Positions 37,123 through 46,103 of a stretch of 64,000 nucleotides of DNA are shown piece by piece. The stretch lies in the NCBI GenBank assembly GCA_910584965.1, contig CAJUDZ010000017.1, forward strand, positions 1 to 64,000, written 5' to 3'. Source of the DNA: an uncultured Lachnospiraceae bacterium. GTDB taxonomy: Bacteria; Bacillota; Clostridia; Lachnospirales; Lachnospiraceae. The position numbers and the translations under genes are program-made. How positions within the stretch are numbered: position 1 is the stretch's first letter; every line of letters starts with the position of its first letter. The notes under the pieces were generated by a model that saw nothing but the letters and a program-made list of their open reading frames with translations, did not search any database and was not told the DNA's origin.

Positions 37123-37575
37123 ATGGCTGAAGAACATAAGAAGGGACTGAATGCCGATCTGGTATGGGATGATCTGATGAACTGCTGTAGGAGCGAGGGC
37201 GTCTGCGGCCAGTGCCAGCAGGAGAACTGTACAATCGGTTATGCCAAACAATGTATTAAGAACTATAGGAAGGAACCGAGAAAAGAAGTGCCGGAGGGCG
37301 CAGAACATGTTCCGACGACGGACTTTAAACTGTTTGATGAAGCGGAACTGGAAATTGCGATCGCGCATATTCTGAAAGAGTGCAAAGACTGCAAGGAAGA
37401 TCATACGGAAGAATGTATTATCAATGTAGTCCGTAACTGCTATGAAGTCGGCCTGCTTGGCGACGTGCAGCCTTATAGCGGGAGCGCGCTGCAATATCTG
37501 ATGTATCTGCAAAACAATTATCCCGAGAAATCGCTGCATATTGCGGAGCTGTACAGACAGCAGACGCAAGCATAA
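37123..37575 (+). CDS. Cys-rich conserved hypothetical protein
   Basis: A 150-residue soluble protein with twelve cysteines, mostly in NCCRSEGVCGQCQQENC (near residue 20-36) and CKDCKEDHTEEC (about 88-99), spacing that would suit metal or Fe-S binding. The C-terminal half is helical. I do not recognise the family. It has its own promoter and SD (GGGAGG) and ends at a strong bidirectional terminator, so it is monocistronic. Confidence 0.7.
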   Translation: MAEEHKKGLNADLVWDDLMNCCRSEGVCGQCQQENCTIGYAKQCIKNYRKEPRKEVPEGAEHVPTTDFKLFDEAELEIAIAHILKECKDCKEDHTEECIINVVRNCYEVGLLGDVQPYSGSALQYLMYLQNNYPEKSLHIAELYRQQTQA

Positions 37576-37588
37576 GCAGCATGTAAAA

Positions 37589-37632
37589 ACAGCCCCGTGC
37601 CGGAAAGCGCATCCGGCATGGGACTGTTTTTT
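37589..37632 (+). terminator. Bidirectional terminator between convergent genes
   Basis: A 15-position stem with one mismatch and one wobble (37589-37603 with 37613-37627). T6 follows on the plus strand and T5 on the minus strand, so it serves both the Cys-rich gene and prs. Confidence 0.85.
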
Positions 37633-37649
37633 GTTTTAAATGTTTCCGG

Positions 37650-38843
37650 TCAGTTTTCCAGCGCGTCTTCTTCCCGGTTATTATATTTGGCCAGAATCCG
37701 GTGGATCTTGTCCGTCGGCGTATAGATATTGGACATAGAGGCGTCATGGTTCATAAAATTGATGATTGACGCGATGAATTTGCTCATATCCGCTTCCTGA
37801 TAATAGGGTTTCTCTTTTAAGGCCGGCGGCTGATAACAGAGGTTTGTCGTGATGATACGGTCAAAATAGCACTGTTCGTAAGCTTTGTCAAAAGCTTCCA
37901 GCCCGTCCGTAAAAAGACCGAAGGTACAGCAGATGAAAACGCGTTTGGCGTTCATTTTTTTCAGTTGTTTGGCAGTATCGATCATGCTCCCGCCGGAGGA
38001 AATCATGTCGTCTATGATAATGACATCCTTGCCGTCGATGTTTTCTCCCAGAAACTCATGTGCGACGATGGGGTTCTTGCCGTTGACAATGGTCGAATAG
38101 TCACGGCGCTTATAGAACATACCGGTATCAACGCCGAGTACGTTGGCAAAATAAACGGCTCTGTCGAGCGCGCCTTCATCCGGGCTTATGACGATGGTAT
38201 GATCTTTGTCGACGAGCAGGTCGCCGGTCGTATGAAGAAGGGCGCGCATGAACTGGTAATGGGGCGTATAATTATCGAAGCCTTTTATCGGAACGGAATT
38301 TTGGACCCTCGGATCGTGGGCGTCAAATGTGATAAAATTGGCAACGCCCATATCCATCAGTTCTTCAATGGCGTAAGCGCAGTCCAATGATTCACGCCCG
38401 GTTCTTTTGTGCTGTCTTCCTTCATAAAGAAAGGGCATGATAACATTGACACGGTGGGCTTTTCCGTTAATGGCGTTGATGATTCTCTTTAAATCCTGAT
38501 AGTGATCGTCGGGCGACATATGATTGATAAATCCGTTCATGGAATAGGTCAGGCTGTGGTTACAGACATCCGTCAGAATAAAAATATCCTTCCCCCTGAC
38601 AGAAGTATTGAGGATTGCTTTGCCTTCACCGCTGCCGAAACGGGGACAGTCCACTTCAAACAGATAGTTGTCCTCCATATAGCCGTAGAAAGCAGGATCA
38701 TTCTTAAAGCTGTTGTCCAGATTCTGTCTGAATTCCACCAGATAACTGTTGATTTTCTGCGCCAGAGGAAGCGCTGCCTGAGTTGTCAGAATCATAATCG
38801 GGGCAACGGGCATTGCTGTCTTTAGTTGTTCGATGTTTGGCAT
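37650..38843 (-). CDS. prs: Ribose-phosphate pyrophosphokinase, long form
   Basis: A 397-residue PRPP synthetase, making PRPP from ribose 5-phosphate and ATP for nucleotide, His and Trp synthesis. The PRPP-binding loop DVIIIDDMISSGGSMIDTA and the nucleotide-loop region MPFLYEGRQHKRTGRESLD are clear. It is ~80 residues longer than the standard ~315-residue bacterial enzyme, with an extended N-terminus and C-terminus (ALKEKPYYQEADMSKFIA); clostridia often carry this long form. ATG at 38843 has GGAG 6 nt upstream. Divergent from the DUF512 gene with abutting -35 boxes. Confidence 0.93.
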   Translation of the reverse strand: MPNIEQLKTAMPVAPIMILTTQAALPLAQKINSYLVEFRQNLDNSFKNDPAFYGYMEDNYLFEVDCPRFGSGEGKAILNTSVRGKDIFILTDVCNHSLTYSMNGFINHMSPDDHYQDLKRIINAINGKAHRVNVIMPFLYEGRQHKRTGRESLDCAYAIEELMDMGVANFITFDAHDPRVQNSVPIKGFDNYTPHYQFMRALLHTTGDLLVDKDHTIVISPDEGALDRAVYFANVLGVDTGMFYKRRDYSTIVNGKNPIVAHEFLGENIDGKDVIIIDDMISSGGSMIDTAKQLKKMNAKRVFICCTFGLFTDGLEAFDKAYEQCYFDRIITTNLCYQPPALKEKPYYQEADMSKFIASIINFMNHDASMSNIYTPTDKIHRILAKYNNREEDALEN

Positions 38844-38877
38844 AATATTCTCCAATCTGTAAAAATATCTCACTTTC

Positions 38878-38923
38878 TTTATATCATTATGCTAGTGACA
38901 CGTCAAGGAAATTCTAGTATAGT
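38878..38923. promoter_or_regulatory. Back-to-back divergent promoters (prs and DUF512)
   Basis: Plus strand: GTGACA (38895-38900), 17-bp spacer, TATAGT (38918-38923). Minus strand: TTGACG (38901-38906), 17-bp spacer, TATAAA (38878-38883). The two -35 hexamers touch without overlap, and their junction forms a TGAC-AC-GTCA inverted repeat (38896-38905). Confidence 0.7.
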
Positions 38924-38956
38924 GTGAAGAGAAGTTCTAAAGATATGGAGAAAAAT

Positions 38957-40300
38957 ATGAAACAGACAGCGCATATTATTAAAAAGATTCAGGAGGGCTC
39001 CATTGCCGAAGAAATGGGAATTGAGGCGGGTGATGCGCTTCTTTCGATTAACGGGCAGGAGATTGCGGATATTTTTGACTATCAGTATCTGATACAGGAT
39101 GAATATATTGAAGTTCTGGTTCGAAAGAGCGGCGGTGAAGAGTGGCTTCTTGAGATCGATAAGGAATATGAAGAAGATCTGGGTGTGGAATTTGAGAACG
39201 GGCTGATGGATGATTACCGTTCCTGTCATAATAAGTGTATCTTTTGTTTTATCGACCAGATGCCGGAAGGAATGCGGGAAACACTGTATTTTAAAGACGA
39301 TGATTCAAGACTTTCCTTTTTGCAGGGAAACTATGTGACGCTGACCAATATGTCCGATGCGGATATCGACAGAATTATCCGCTATCATCTGTCTCCGATT
39401 AATATTTCCTTTCAGACCACGAATCCTGAGCTTCGCTGTAAGATGCTGAACAACCGGTTTGCCGGCCGGGCGCTCGATCAGGTGAAAAAGCTGTTCGATG
39501 CGGGGATTACGATGAACGGACAGATTGTCCTATGTAAAGACGTAAACGACGGTGAGGAACTCGAGAGAAGCATCCGGGATCTGACTGCTTATCTGCCTCA
39601 TCTGGAGAGCGTATCGGTGGTGCCTGTGGGACTTTCCAGGTTCCGGGACGGCCTTTATCCGTTAGAGCCGTTTGACAGAGAAGACGCGCGGAAGGTATTG
39701 GACTGTATTCATAAGTGGCAGCAGAAGCTTTTTCCGGAATACGGGCTGCATTTTGTACACGCTTCCGATGAATGGTATATTCTTGCGGAAGAAGAACTGC
39801 CGGAGGAAGAACGTTATGACGGTTATTTACAGCTCGAGAACGGCGTCGGCATGCTGCGGCTTCTCCTGAACGAATTTGAAGAGGCCATGGAAAACCTTCC
39901 GCCGGTCCGTACGCTGCCGGGAGGCGGACGGGCGGAGCTGTCTCTTGTTACGGGAAAGCTGGCCTGCCCGTATATCACAAGGATGGCGGATCGCATGATG
40001 CAGCGTTTTGACGGGCTTGTGATACATGTGTATGCCATTACCAATGAATTTTTCGGGGAACGGATTACCGTGTCCGGTCTTCTGACGGGACAGGACATTA
40101 TAAAGCAGTTACAGGGGAAAAACCTGGGAGAGCGCGTGCTTCTGCCGCAGAATGTGCTTCGCAGCGGCGAAGACTATTTTTTGGACGATATCACGGTCGA
40201 AGAACTGGAAAAGGCTTTACAAGTAAAGACAGATATTGTAAAATCAAGCGGACATGATTTTGTAAATGCGATACTGAAACAGGATTCAGAAAGGGCGTAA
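38957..40300 (+). CDS. PDZ/radical-SAM-like DUF512 protein
   Basis: A 447-residue protein: N-terminal PDZ domain (about 5-60; GSIAEEMGIEAGDALLSING), a radical SAM-like core with CHNKCIFCF (CxxxCxxC, ~residue 92-99) for a [4Fe-4S] cluster, and a C-terminal DUF512 domain (from about 215; VPVGLSRFRDGLYPLEPFD). It is widely conserved in clostridia just upstream of der, but its substrate is not known; the neighbour suggests a ribosome or tRNA link. ATG at 38957 has GGAG 6 nt upstream. Confidence 0.9.
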   Translation: MKQTAHIIKKIQEGSIAEEMGIEAGDALLSINGQEIADIFDYQYLIQDEYIEVLVRKSGGEEWLLEIDKEYEEDLGVEFENGLMDDYRSCHNKCIFCFIDQMPEGMRETLYFKDDDSRLSFLQGNYVTLTNMSDADIDRIIRYHLSPINISFQTTNPELRCKMLNNRFAGRALDQVKKLFDAGITMNGQIVLCKDVNDGEELERSIRDLTAYLPHLESVSVVPVGLSRFRDGLYPLEPFDREDARKVLDCIHKWQQKLFPEYGLHFVHASDEWYILAEEELPEEERYDGYLQLENGVGMLRLLLNEFEEAMENLPPVRTLPGGGRAELSLVTGKLACPYITRMADRMMQRFDGLVIHVYAITNEFFGERITVSGLLTGQDIIKQLQGKNLGERVLLPQNVLRSGEDYFLDDITVEELEKALQVKTDIVKSSGHDFVNAILKQDSERA

Positions 40301-40307
40301 CAGAAAT

Positions 40308-41648
40308 ATGGGAAAGAAAAAAGCCAGGCCGGTCGTGGCGGTGGTGGGGAGGCCCAATGTTGGGAAATCCACGCTGTTTAATGCACTGGCAGGAGAAAAT
40401 ATATCGATTGTAAAAGATACGCCGGGCATTACCCGTGACCGGATTTATGCCGATATCACGTGGCTGGATAAGAATTTTACCCTGATCGATACGGGAGGTA
40501 TCGAGCCGGAGAGCAAAGACATCATATTGAGCCAGATGCGGGAACAGGCGCAGATCGCGATTGACACCGCGGACGTGATTATATTTATGGTGGACGTCAG
40601 ACAGGGACTTGTGGATACGGATTCCAAAGTGGCGGATATGCTGCGCCGTTCCGGGAAGCCGATTGTACTCGCGGTTAATAAGGCGGACAGCTTTCAGAAA
40701 TTTATGGCGGACGTCTATGAGTTTTATAACCTCGGCATCGGAGAACCGTTTGCCATTTCTTCCGTTAATAAACTGGGATTCGGAGAACTGCTTGATGAAG
40801 TCGTTTCCTATTTTGATCAAAATGCGGCGGAGGAAGAGGAGGAAGACGAGCGGACGAGAATTGCCATTGTCGGAAAGCCCAATGTGGGCAAATCTTCCAT
40901 TATAAATAAACTGATCGGGGAAAACAGGCTGATCGTATCCGATATCGCCGGCACGACGCGGGATGCGGTCGATACGGAAGTCGTTTATCATGGAAAAGAA
41001 TACGTTTTCATCGATACGGCCGGTCTGCGGCGGAAAAACAAGATTAAAGAGGAACTGGAACGCTATATGATTATCCGTACCGTCACGGCGGTGGAACGGG
41101 CGGATATCGTGGTACTCGTGATCGACGCGTCGGAAGGCGTGACGGAACAGGATGCCAAAATTGCGGGAATTGCCCATGACAGGGGAAAGGCAACGATCAT
41201 TGCGGTCAACAAATGGGATTTGATCGATAAAGATAATAAAACCGTCAATCAGTTTACACAGAAAATAAGACAGATTCTTTCTTTTATGCCTTATGCGGAA
41301 ATACTTTTTATTTCCGCTGAAACAGGGCAGCGTCTTCCAAAACTCTATGAGACGATCGATATTGTTTATGAGAACCACGCGATGCGGGTTGCAACAGGTG
41401 TCTTGAACGAGATTATGACGGAAGCGGTGGCTTTACAGCAGCCGCCTTCAGATAAAGGGAAAAGGCTCCGGCTGTACTATATTACCCAGGCGGCGGTTAA
41501 ACCCCCGACATTTGTTATTTTTGTAAACGATAAGGAACTGATGCACTTTTCTTATACGAGATATATTGAAAACCAGATTCGGGAAGCATTTGGATTCAGA
41601 GGAACGCCGCTCAGATTCATCATCAGGGAGAGGAAGGAGAACAAGTAA
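40308..41648 (+). CDS. der: Ribosome-assembly GTPase Der (EngA)
   Basis: A 446-residue double GTPase for 50S maturation: first G domain with GRPNVGKST and DTGG, second with GKPNVGKSS, DTAG and NKWD, then a C-terminal KH-like domain (about 355-440). Full length, all G motifs intact. 7 bp after the DUF512 gene; GAAAGG 13 nt upstream of the ATG. Confidence 0.98.
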   Translation: MGKKKARPVVAVVGRPNVGKSTLFNALAGENISIVKDTPGITRDRIYADITWLDKNFTLIDTGGIEPESKDIILSQMREQAQIAIDTADVIIFMVDVRQGLVDTDSKVADMLRRSGKPIVLAVNKADSFQKFMADVYEFYNLGIGEPFAISSVNKLGFGELLDEVVSYFDQNAAEEEEEDERTRIAIVGKPNVGKSSIINKLIGENRLIVSDIAGTTRDAVDTEVVYHGKEYVFIDTAGLRRKNKIKEELERYMIIRTVTAVERADIVVLVIDASEGVTEQDAKIAGIAHDRGKATIIAVNKWDLIDKDNKTVNQFTQKIRQILSFMPYAEILFISAETGQRLPKLYETIDIVYENHAMRVATGVLNEIMTEAVALQQPPSDKGKRLRLYYITQAAVKPPTFVIFVNDKELMHFSYTRYIENQIREAFGFRGTPLRFIIRERKENK

Positions 41649-41649
41649 C

Positions 41650-42300
41650 GTGGAACGGGGAATTTGTTTAATTATCGGATATGTATTCGGTCTTTTTCAG
41701 ACCGCCTATATTTATGGAAAATTGCACGGGATTGACATCAGAAATTATGGAAGCGGCAATGCCGGAACGACGAATACGCTGCGGGTACTCGGTACGAAAG
41801 CAGGGCTGATCGTGCTTTTCGTCGATATTATAAAGTGTATTCTGGCGATCGTTGTAACGGGATTATTGTTTGGGAAAAGTCATCCGGAAATGATTTATCT
41901 GTTAAAGCTTTATGCGGCGGCGGGTGCAATTCTCGGACATAATTTTCCCTTTTATCTGCATTTTAAGGGCGGAAAGGGGATTGCGGCCACGGCGGGACTG
42001 ATTCTTTCTTTTCATCCTTATTTTGTGCCGATGGGGGTTTTTCTGTTTTTCGGTGCATTTCTCCTGACACACTTTGTATCACTCGGTTCTTTGCTCGTCT
42101 ATGCGGGATTTATGATCGAAATAGTGGTTCTTGGACAGATGGGAACGTTTGGAATGAGCCAGGCGCATCTGATCGAGCTTTATATCGTTGCCGCGCTTCT
42201 GACGGTGATGGCCTATTATAAACACAGAGAAAATATCGGAAGGCTGCTCAGAGGCGAAGAGAGGAAGACTTACCTGACGCATAAAAAGGGTGGGGAATAA
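41650..42300 (+). CDS. plsY: Acyl-phosphate:glycerol-3-phosphate acyltransferase PlsY
   Basis: A 216-residue integral membrane enzyme (about seven TM segments) making lysophosphatidic acid from acyl-phosphate. Motif 1 GSGNAGTTNTLRVLG and motif 2 GHNFPFYLHFKGGKGIAAT are present. GTG start 1 bp after der, with GAAGGAG upstream; frames further up lie inside der. It provides the next step after gpsA, which follows. Confidence 0.96.
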   Translation: MERGICLIIGYVFGLFQTAYIYGKLHGIDIRNYGSGNAGTTNTLRVLGTKAGLIVLFVDIIKCILAIVVTGLLFGKSHPEMIYLLKLYAAAGAILGHNFPFYLHFKGGKGIAATAGLILSFHPYFVPMGVFLFFGAFLLTHFVSLGSLLVYAGFMIEIVVLGQMGTFGMSQAHLIELYIVAALLTVMAYYKHRENIGRLLRGEERKTYLTHKKGGE

Positions 42301-42354
42301 TCGAAAAAGGGCAGAACGGAACATGAATAAAACAGAGAAAGGCGGGAATGGAAT

Positions 42355-43368
42355 ATGGCGGACATCAGTATTATCGGGGCAGGGAGCTGGGGAACGGCGC
42401 TCGCATTATTGCTTTATCACAACGGACATCGCGTAACGGTCTGGTCGATTATGGAACAGGAAATCGAAATGCTGCGGAAGGAACATGAACATAAGGATAA
42501 GCTTCCCGGCGTAAAACTGCCGGAAGACATGGTGTTTACAACCGATCTGGAAGCGGCGGTTACGGGAAAGGACGTGCTGGTGCTCGCCGTGCCTTCTCCT
42601 TATACAAGATCGACTTCCCACAACATGTCTCCCTTCGTGAAAGAAGGGCAGATTATTATCAATGTGGCGAAAGGAATCGAAGAGGCGACTCTTTTTACGC
42701 TGTCGGAAATCATCGAAGATGAAATTCCGCAGGCGGAAGTGGCGGTTCTTTCAGGCCCCTCCCATGCAGAAGAGGTAGGAAGAGGCATCCCGACGACGAT
42801 TGTTGTCGGAGCCAGAAAAAAAGATACGGCGGAATATCTGCAGAATATTTTTATGAACGAAGTTTTTCGTGTCTATATCAGTCCTGACGTGCTGGGCATC
42901 GAGCTGGGGGCGGCGCTGAAAAACGTGGTTGCGCTTGCGGCCGGCATTGCGGACGGACTCGGCTATGGCGATAATACGAAAGCGGCGCTGATTACGAGAG
43001 GTATTGCGGAGATTGCCAGGCTTGGAACGGCTATGGGCGGAAAATGGGAAACATTCTGCGGCCTGACCGGCATTGGAGATCTGATTGTTACCTGTGCCTC
43101 CATGCATTCGAGGAACAGACGCGCCGGTATCCTGATCGGTCAGGGGCATACGATGGAAGAAGCGATGGCAGAAGTCAAAATGGTTGTGGAAGGCGTTTAT
43201 TCGGCAAAGGCGGCCATGGGGCTTGCTGAGAAGTACAACGTGCAGCTCCCGATTATCGAACAGGTGAATGAAGTGCTGTTTTGCGGAAAGTCCGCGGCGG
43301 AGGCGGTCGGAAGCCTGATGCTGCGGGATAAAAAAATAGAGAATCCGCTTATTCCGTGGGAGGAGTAA
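42355..43368 (+). CDS. gpsA: NAD(P)H-dependent glycerol-3-phosphate dehydrogenase
   Basis: A 337-residue enzyme forming sn-glycerol 3-phosphate from DHAP for phospholipids. N-terminal Rossmann motif GAGSWGTALALLLYHNGH, NVAKGIE, and the catalytic Lys region ALKNVVALAAGIADGLGYG are intact. It follows plsY by 54 bp; together they are the two steps that start glycerolipid synthesis. GAAAGG 12 nt before ATG. Confidence 0.97.
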   Translation: MADISIIGAGSWGTALALLLYHNGHRVTVWSIMEQEIEMLRKEHEHKDKLPGVKLPEDMVFTTDLEAAVTGKDVLVLAVPSPYTRSTSHNMSPFVKEGQIIINVAKGIEEATLFTLSEIIEDEIPQAEVAVLSGPSHAEEVGRGIPTTIVVGARKKDTAEYLQNIFMNEVFRVYISPDVLGIELGAALKNVVALAAGIADGLGYGDNTKAALITRGIAEIARLGTAMGGKWETFCGLTGIGDLIVTCASMHSRNRRAGILIGQGHTMEEAMAEVKMVVEGVYSAKAAMGLAEKYNVQLPIIEQVNEVLFCGKSAAEAVGSLMLRDKKIENPLIPWEE

Positions 43369-43408
43369 GTCGCAAAATTTCCATCAAAAAGAATAAAGGA
43401 AACCTTTT

Positions 43409-43771
43409 ATGAAATTTATACCGCTGTCCCAAGTGGAAGAGATAACAGATAAAAGCGTTCTCAAAGAAGAATTTAAAGCCGCATCCGGAGCGGGCGAGGG
43501 AAGAATGGGGCGGGATCATTTGTTTTACCGTTATTTTATCAAAGTACGCTATGTTTCTTATCAGAAAATAAAGAATGCGTATCTCCGGGTGGAAAGCGGT
43601 GAATCCGGTGAATTTCTGCTGAAAGAATTTTACCTGATCTTAAAACTGCAGGATGGAACGGAAGGAAAACTGCGTTTTGAGCGGGAAGAGAATGTCAGGA
43701 AAATCCTGTCCTGTCTGGAGGAGCATGATTCCCGCATAGAAATCGGTTATAAAAAGACGCATAATAAATGA
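43409..43771 (+). CDS. Conserved hypothetical protein, 120 aa
   Basis: A 120-residue soluble protein with a beta-rich middle (FIKVRYVSYQKIKNAYLRVE, FYLILKLQDGTEGKLRFE) and a basic end. Family not recognised. It follows gpsA by 40 bp with AAAGGA before the ATG and probably ends the der-plsY-gpsA transcript, since the next gene has its own strong promoter. Confidence 0.6.
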   Translation: MKFIPLSQVEEITDKSVLKEEFKAASGAGEGRMGRDHLFYRYFIKVRYVSYQKIKNAYLRVESGESGEFLLKEFYLILKLQDGTEGKLRFEREENVRKILSCLEEHDSRIEIGYKKTHNK

Positions 43772-43795
43772 AACTGTAATGGGTGAAATAAAACA

Positions 43796-43842
43796 ACACA
43801 ATACCTTGACAGAAAAAATAACCATGATACAATATATAGTAC
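43796..43842 (+). promoter_or_regulatory. nrdD promoter with two NrdR-box-like sites
   Basis: Promoter: TTGACA (43806-43811), 16-bp spacer, extended -10 TGATACAAT (43825-43833). Two sites fit the NrdR consensus core CwAtATaTwG: CAATATATAG at 43830-43839 matches all ten positions and CAATACCTTG at 43799-43808 matches eight. Their start-to-start distance is 31 bp, the three-turn spacing typical of NrdR box pairs. They overlap the -35 and -10, as expected for dATP/ATP-dependent repression. Confidence 0.7.
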
Positions 43843-43888
43843 ATGTAACGAGAATTAGCAAAAAGAAATGGTTGAGGAACAGTCGGGT

Positions 43889-46051
43889 ATGAAGATTATT
43901 AAAAGAAGCGGCGCGGAAGTTGTTTTTGATCTGGATAAGATTATTAACGCAATCCGAAAGGCGAACAATACCGTCAGGGAAGAGGATAAGCTGACGGAAA
44001 ATGAAATTGACGCGATTGCGGAAGTGGTGGCGGATCATTGTGAGGAAATGCGGCATTCTCCCAATGTTGAGGAAATTCAGGACATGGTAGAGAATCAGCT
44101 GATGAAGTATAATGCGTACACAATGGCGAGGAATTATATTACTTACCGCTATAAACGCGCTCTTGTGCGAAAATCAAATTCTACGGACGAGCAGATTCTG
44201 ACGCTTTTGGAATGCAATAACGAAGAAGTAAAACAGGAAAATTCCAATAAAAATCCAACGGTGAACAGTGTACAGCGTGATTATATGGCGGGTGAGGTCA
44301 GCAAAGACATTACGAAACGCTTTTTGCTGCCGGAAGACATTGTAGAGGCGCATGAACAGGGAATCATTCATTTTCATGATGCGGATTATTTTGCGCAGCA
44401 TATGCACAACTGCTGTCTTGTCAATCTCGAAGATATGCTGCAGAACGGGACGGTTATCAGCGAAACGATGATTGATACGCCGAAGAGTTTTTCGACGGCC
44501 TGCAATGTGGCCACACAGTGTATTGCCCAGATCGCCAGTTCCCAGTATGGCGGGCAGAGTATTTCACTTGCGCATCTTGCGCCGTTTGTACAGGTCAGCC
44601 GGATGAAGCTGCGCAGAGAAGTCCGGGAAGAAATGGAACGGATGAACATTGCCCTGACGGACGAGCAGATCAATGAGATCGCGGAGATGCGCGTACGGGA
44701 AGAAATCAACCGCGGCGTGCAGATGATACAGTATCAGGTGATTACGTTGATGACCACCAACGGTCAGGCGCCTTTCGTAACGGTATTCATGTATATTGAT
44801 GAAGTGCCGGAAGGACAGACGAGGGACGATCTTGCCCTTGTAATAGAAGAAATGCTGAATCAGCGCATCCGCGGTGTAAAAAACGAAAAGGGCGTTTATA
44901 TTACGCCGGCTTTCCCTAAGCTGATCTATGTGCTGGAGGAAGACAATATTTCGGAGGGCAGCAAATACTGGCATCTGACAAAGCTGGCGGCACAGTGTAC
45001 TTCCAAACGGATGGTACCTGATTATATATCCGAAAAAATCATGAAAAAATTAAAGAACGGGAATTGCTATACCTGTATGGGATGCCGTTCTTTCCTGACC
45101 GTGTATCATGACGAAAACGATAAGCCGAAATTCTACGGCAGATTTAATCAGGGTGTGGTAACGCTGAACCTTGTGGATATCGCATGTTCTTCCGGAAAAG
45201 ATATGGATAAGTTCTGGGATATTTTTAAAAGGCGGCTGGAATTGTGCCGGCGCGCCCTGATGTGCCGTCATGAACGGCTGAAAGGCACGCCCAGCGATGT
45301 TGCGCCCATTCTTTGGCAGTACGGCGCTCTGGCAAGGCTGAAAAAAGGCGAGCCGATCGATAAACTTTTATATGGCGGATATTCCACGATCTCACTCGGT
45401 TATGCCGGTTTGTGTGAATGTACAAGATATATGACCGGAAAATCCCATACGGCTCCGGAGGCAACGCCCTTTGCGCTGGAAGTGATGCGGCGGTTAAACG
45501 ATGCCTGTAAGAAATGGGCCGGAGAAACGAATATTGATTTCAGCCTGTACGGTACGCCGTTGGAGTCAACCACGTATAAGTTCGCGAAATGCTTACGGAA
45601 GCGTTTCGGCACGATTCCGGGTGTGACGGACAGAAACTATATTACCAACAGTTATCATGTGCATGTGAGTGAAGAGATTAACGCATTTAAGAAACTTACT
45701 TTTGAATCGCAGTTTCAGGAACTTTCACCGGGCGGTGCGATCAGCTATGTGGAAGTGCCGAATATGGAGAATAACCTGGATGCGGTGCTGGCGGTTATGC
45801 AGCATATTTACGATCATATTATGTATGCGGAGCTGAATACCAAGAGCGATTATTGCCAGGTCTGTGATTATCACGGAGAAATCGGAATCGTATCGGATGC
45901 GGACGGCAAGCTCGTATGGGAGTGCCCAAACTGCGGGAACAGGGAACAGGACAAAATGAATGTGGCAAGGCGTACCTGCGGTTATATCGGCACGCAGTTC
46001 TGGAACCAGGGCAGAACTCAGGAGATTAAAGAGCGGGTACTGCATCTTTGA
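43889..46051 (+). CDS. nrdD: Anaerobic ribonucleoside-triphosphate reductase
   Basis: A 720-residue class III RNR large subunit. N-terminal ATP-cone (about 1-90, IIKRSGAEVVFDLDKIINAI), catalytic barrel, C-terminal zinc site (CQVC about 650 and CPNC) and glycyl-radical loop RRTCGYIGTQFWNQG near the end. Makes dNTPs without oxygen. ATG at 43889 has GAGG 11 nt upstream; an ATG 21 bp earlier lacks a good SD. The promoter carries NrdR-like boxes. Confidence 0.97.
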   Translation: MKIIKRSGAEVVFDLDKIINAIRKANNTVREEDKLTENEIDAIAEVVADHCEEMRHSPNVEEIQDMVENQLMKYNAYTMARNYITYRYKRALVRKSNSTDEQILTLLECNNEEVKQENSNKNPTVNSVQRDYMAGEVSKDITKRFLLPEDIVEAHEQGIIHFHDADYFAQHMHNCCLVNLEDMLQNGTVISETMIDTPKSFSTACNVATQCIAQIASSQYGGQSISLAHLAPFVQVSRMKLRREVREEMERMNIALTDEQINEIAEMRVREEINRGVQMIQYQVITLMTTNGQAPFVTVFMYIDEVPEGQTRDDLALVIEEMLNQRIRGVKNEKGVYITPAFPKLIYVLEEDNISEGSKYWHLTKLAAQCTSKRMVPDYISEKIMKKLKNGNCYTCMGCRSFLTVYHDENDKPKFYGRFNQGVVTLNLVDIACSSGKDMDKFWDIFKRRLELCRRALMCRHERLKGTPSDVAPILWQYGALARLKKGEPIDKLLYGGYSTISLGYAGLCECTRYMTGKSHTAPEATPFALEVMRRLNDACKKWAGETNIDFSLYGTPLESTTYKFAKCLRKRFGTIPGVTDRNYITNSYHVHVSEEINAFKKLTFESQFQELSPGGAISYVEVPNMENNLDAVLAVMQHIYDHIMYAELNTKSDYCQVCDYHGEIGIVSDADGKLVWECPNCGNREQDKMNVARRTCGYIGTQFWNQGRTQEIKERVLHL

Positions 46052-46103
46052 TTAGGGATTCTGGCCGGAAATGAGGAAACGGGTTTTCTGAGGAGACAGG
46101 GTT

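Noticed and set aside
40191..41378. 395-codon antisense frame under der
   Set aside because: Shadow of der; no SD and no plausible domain.
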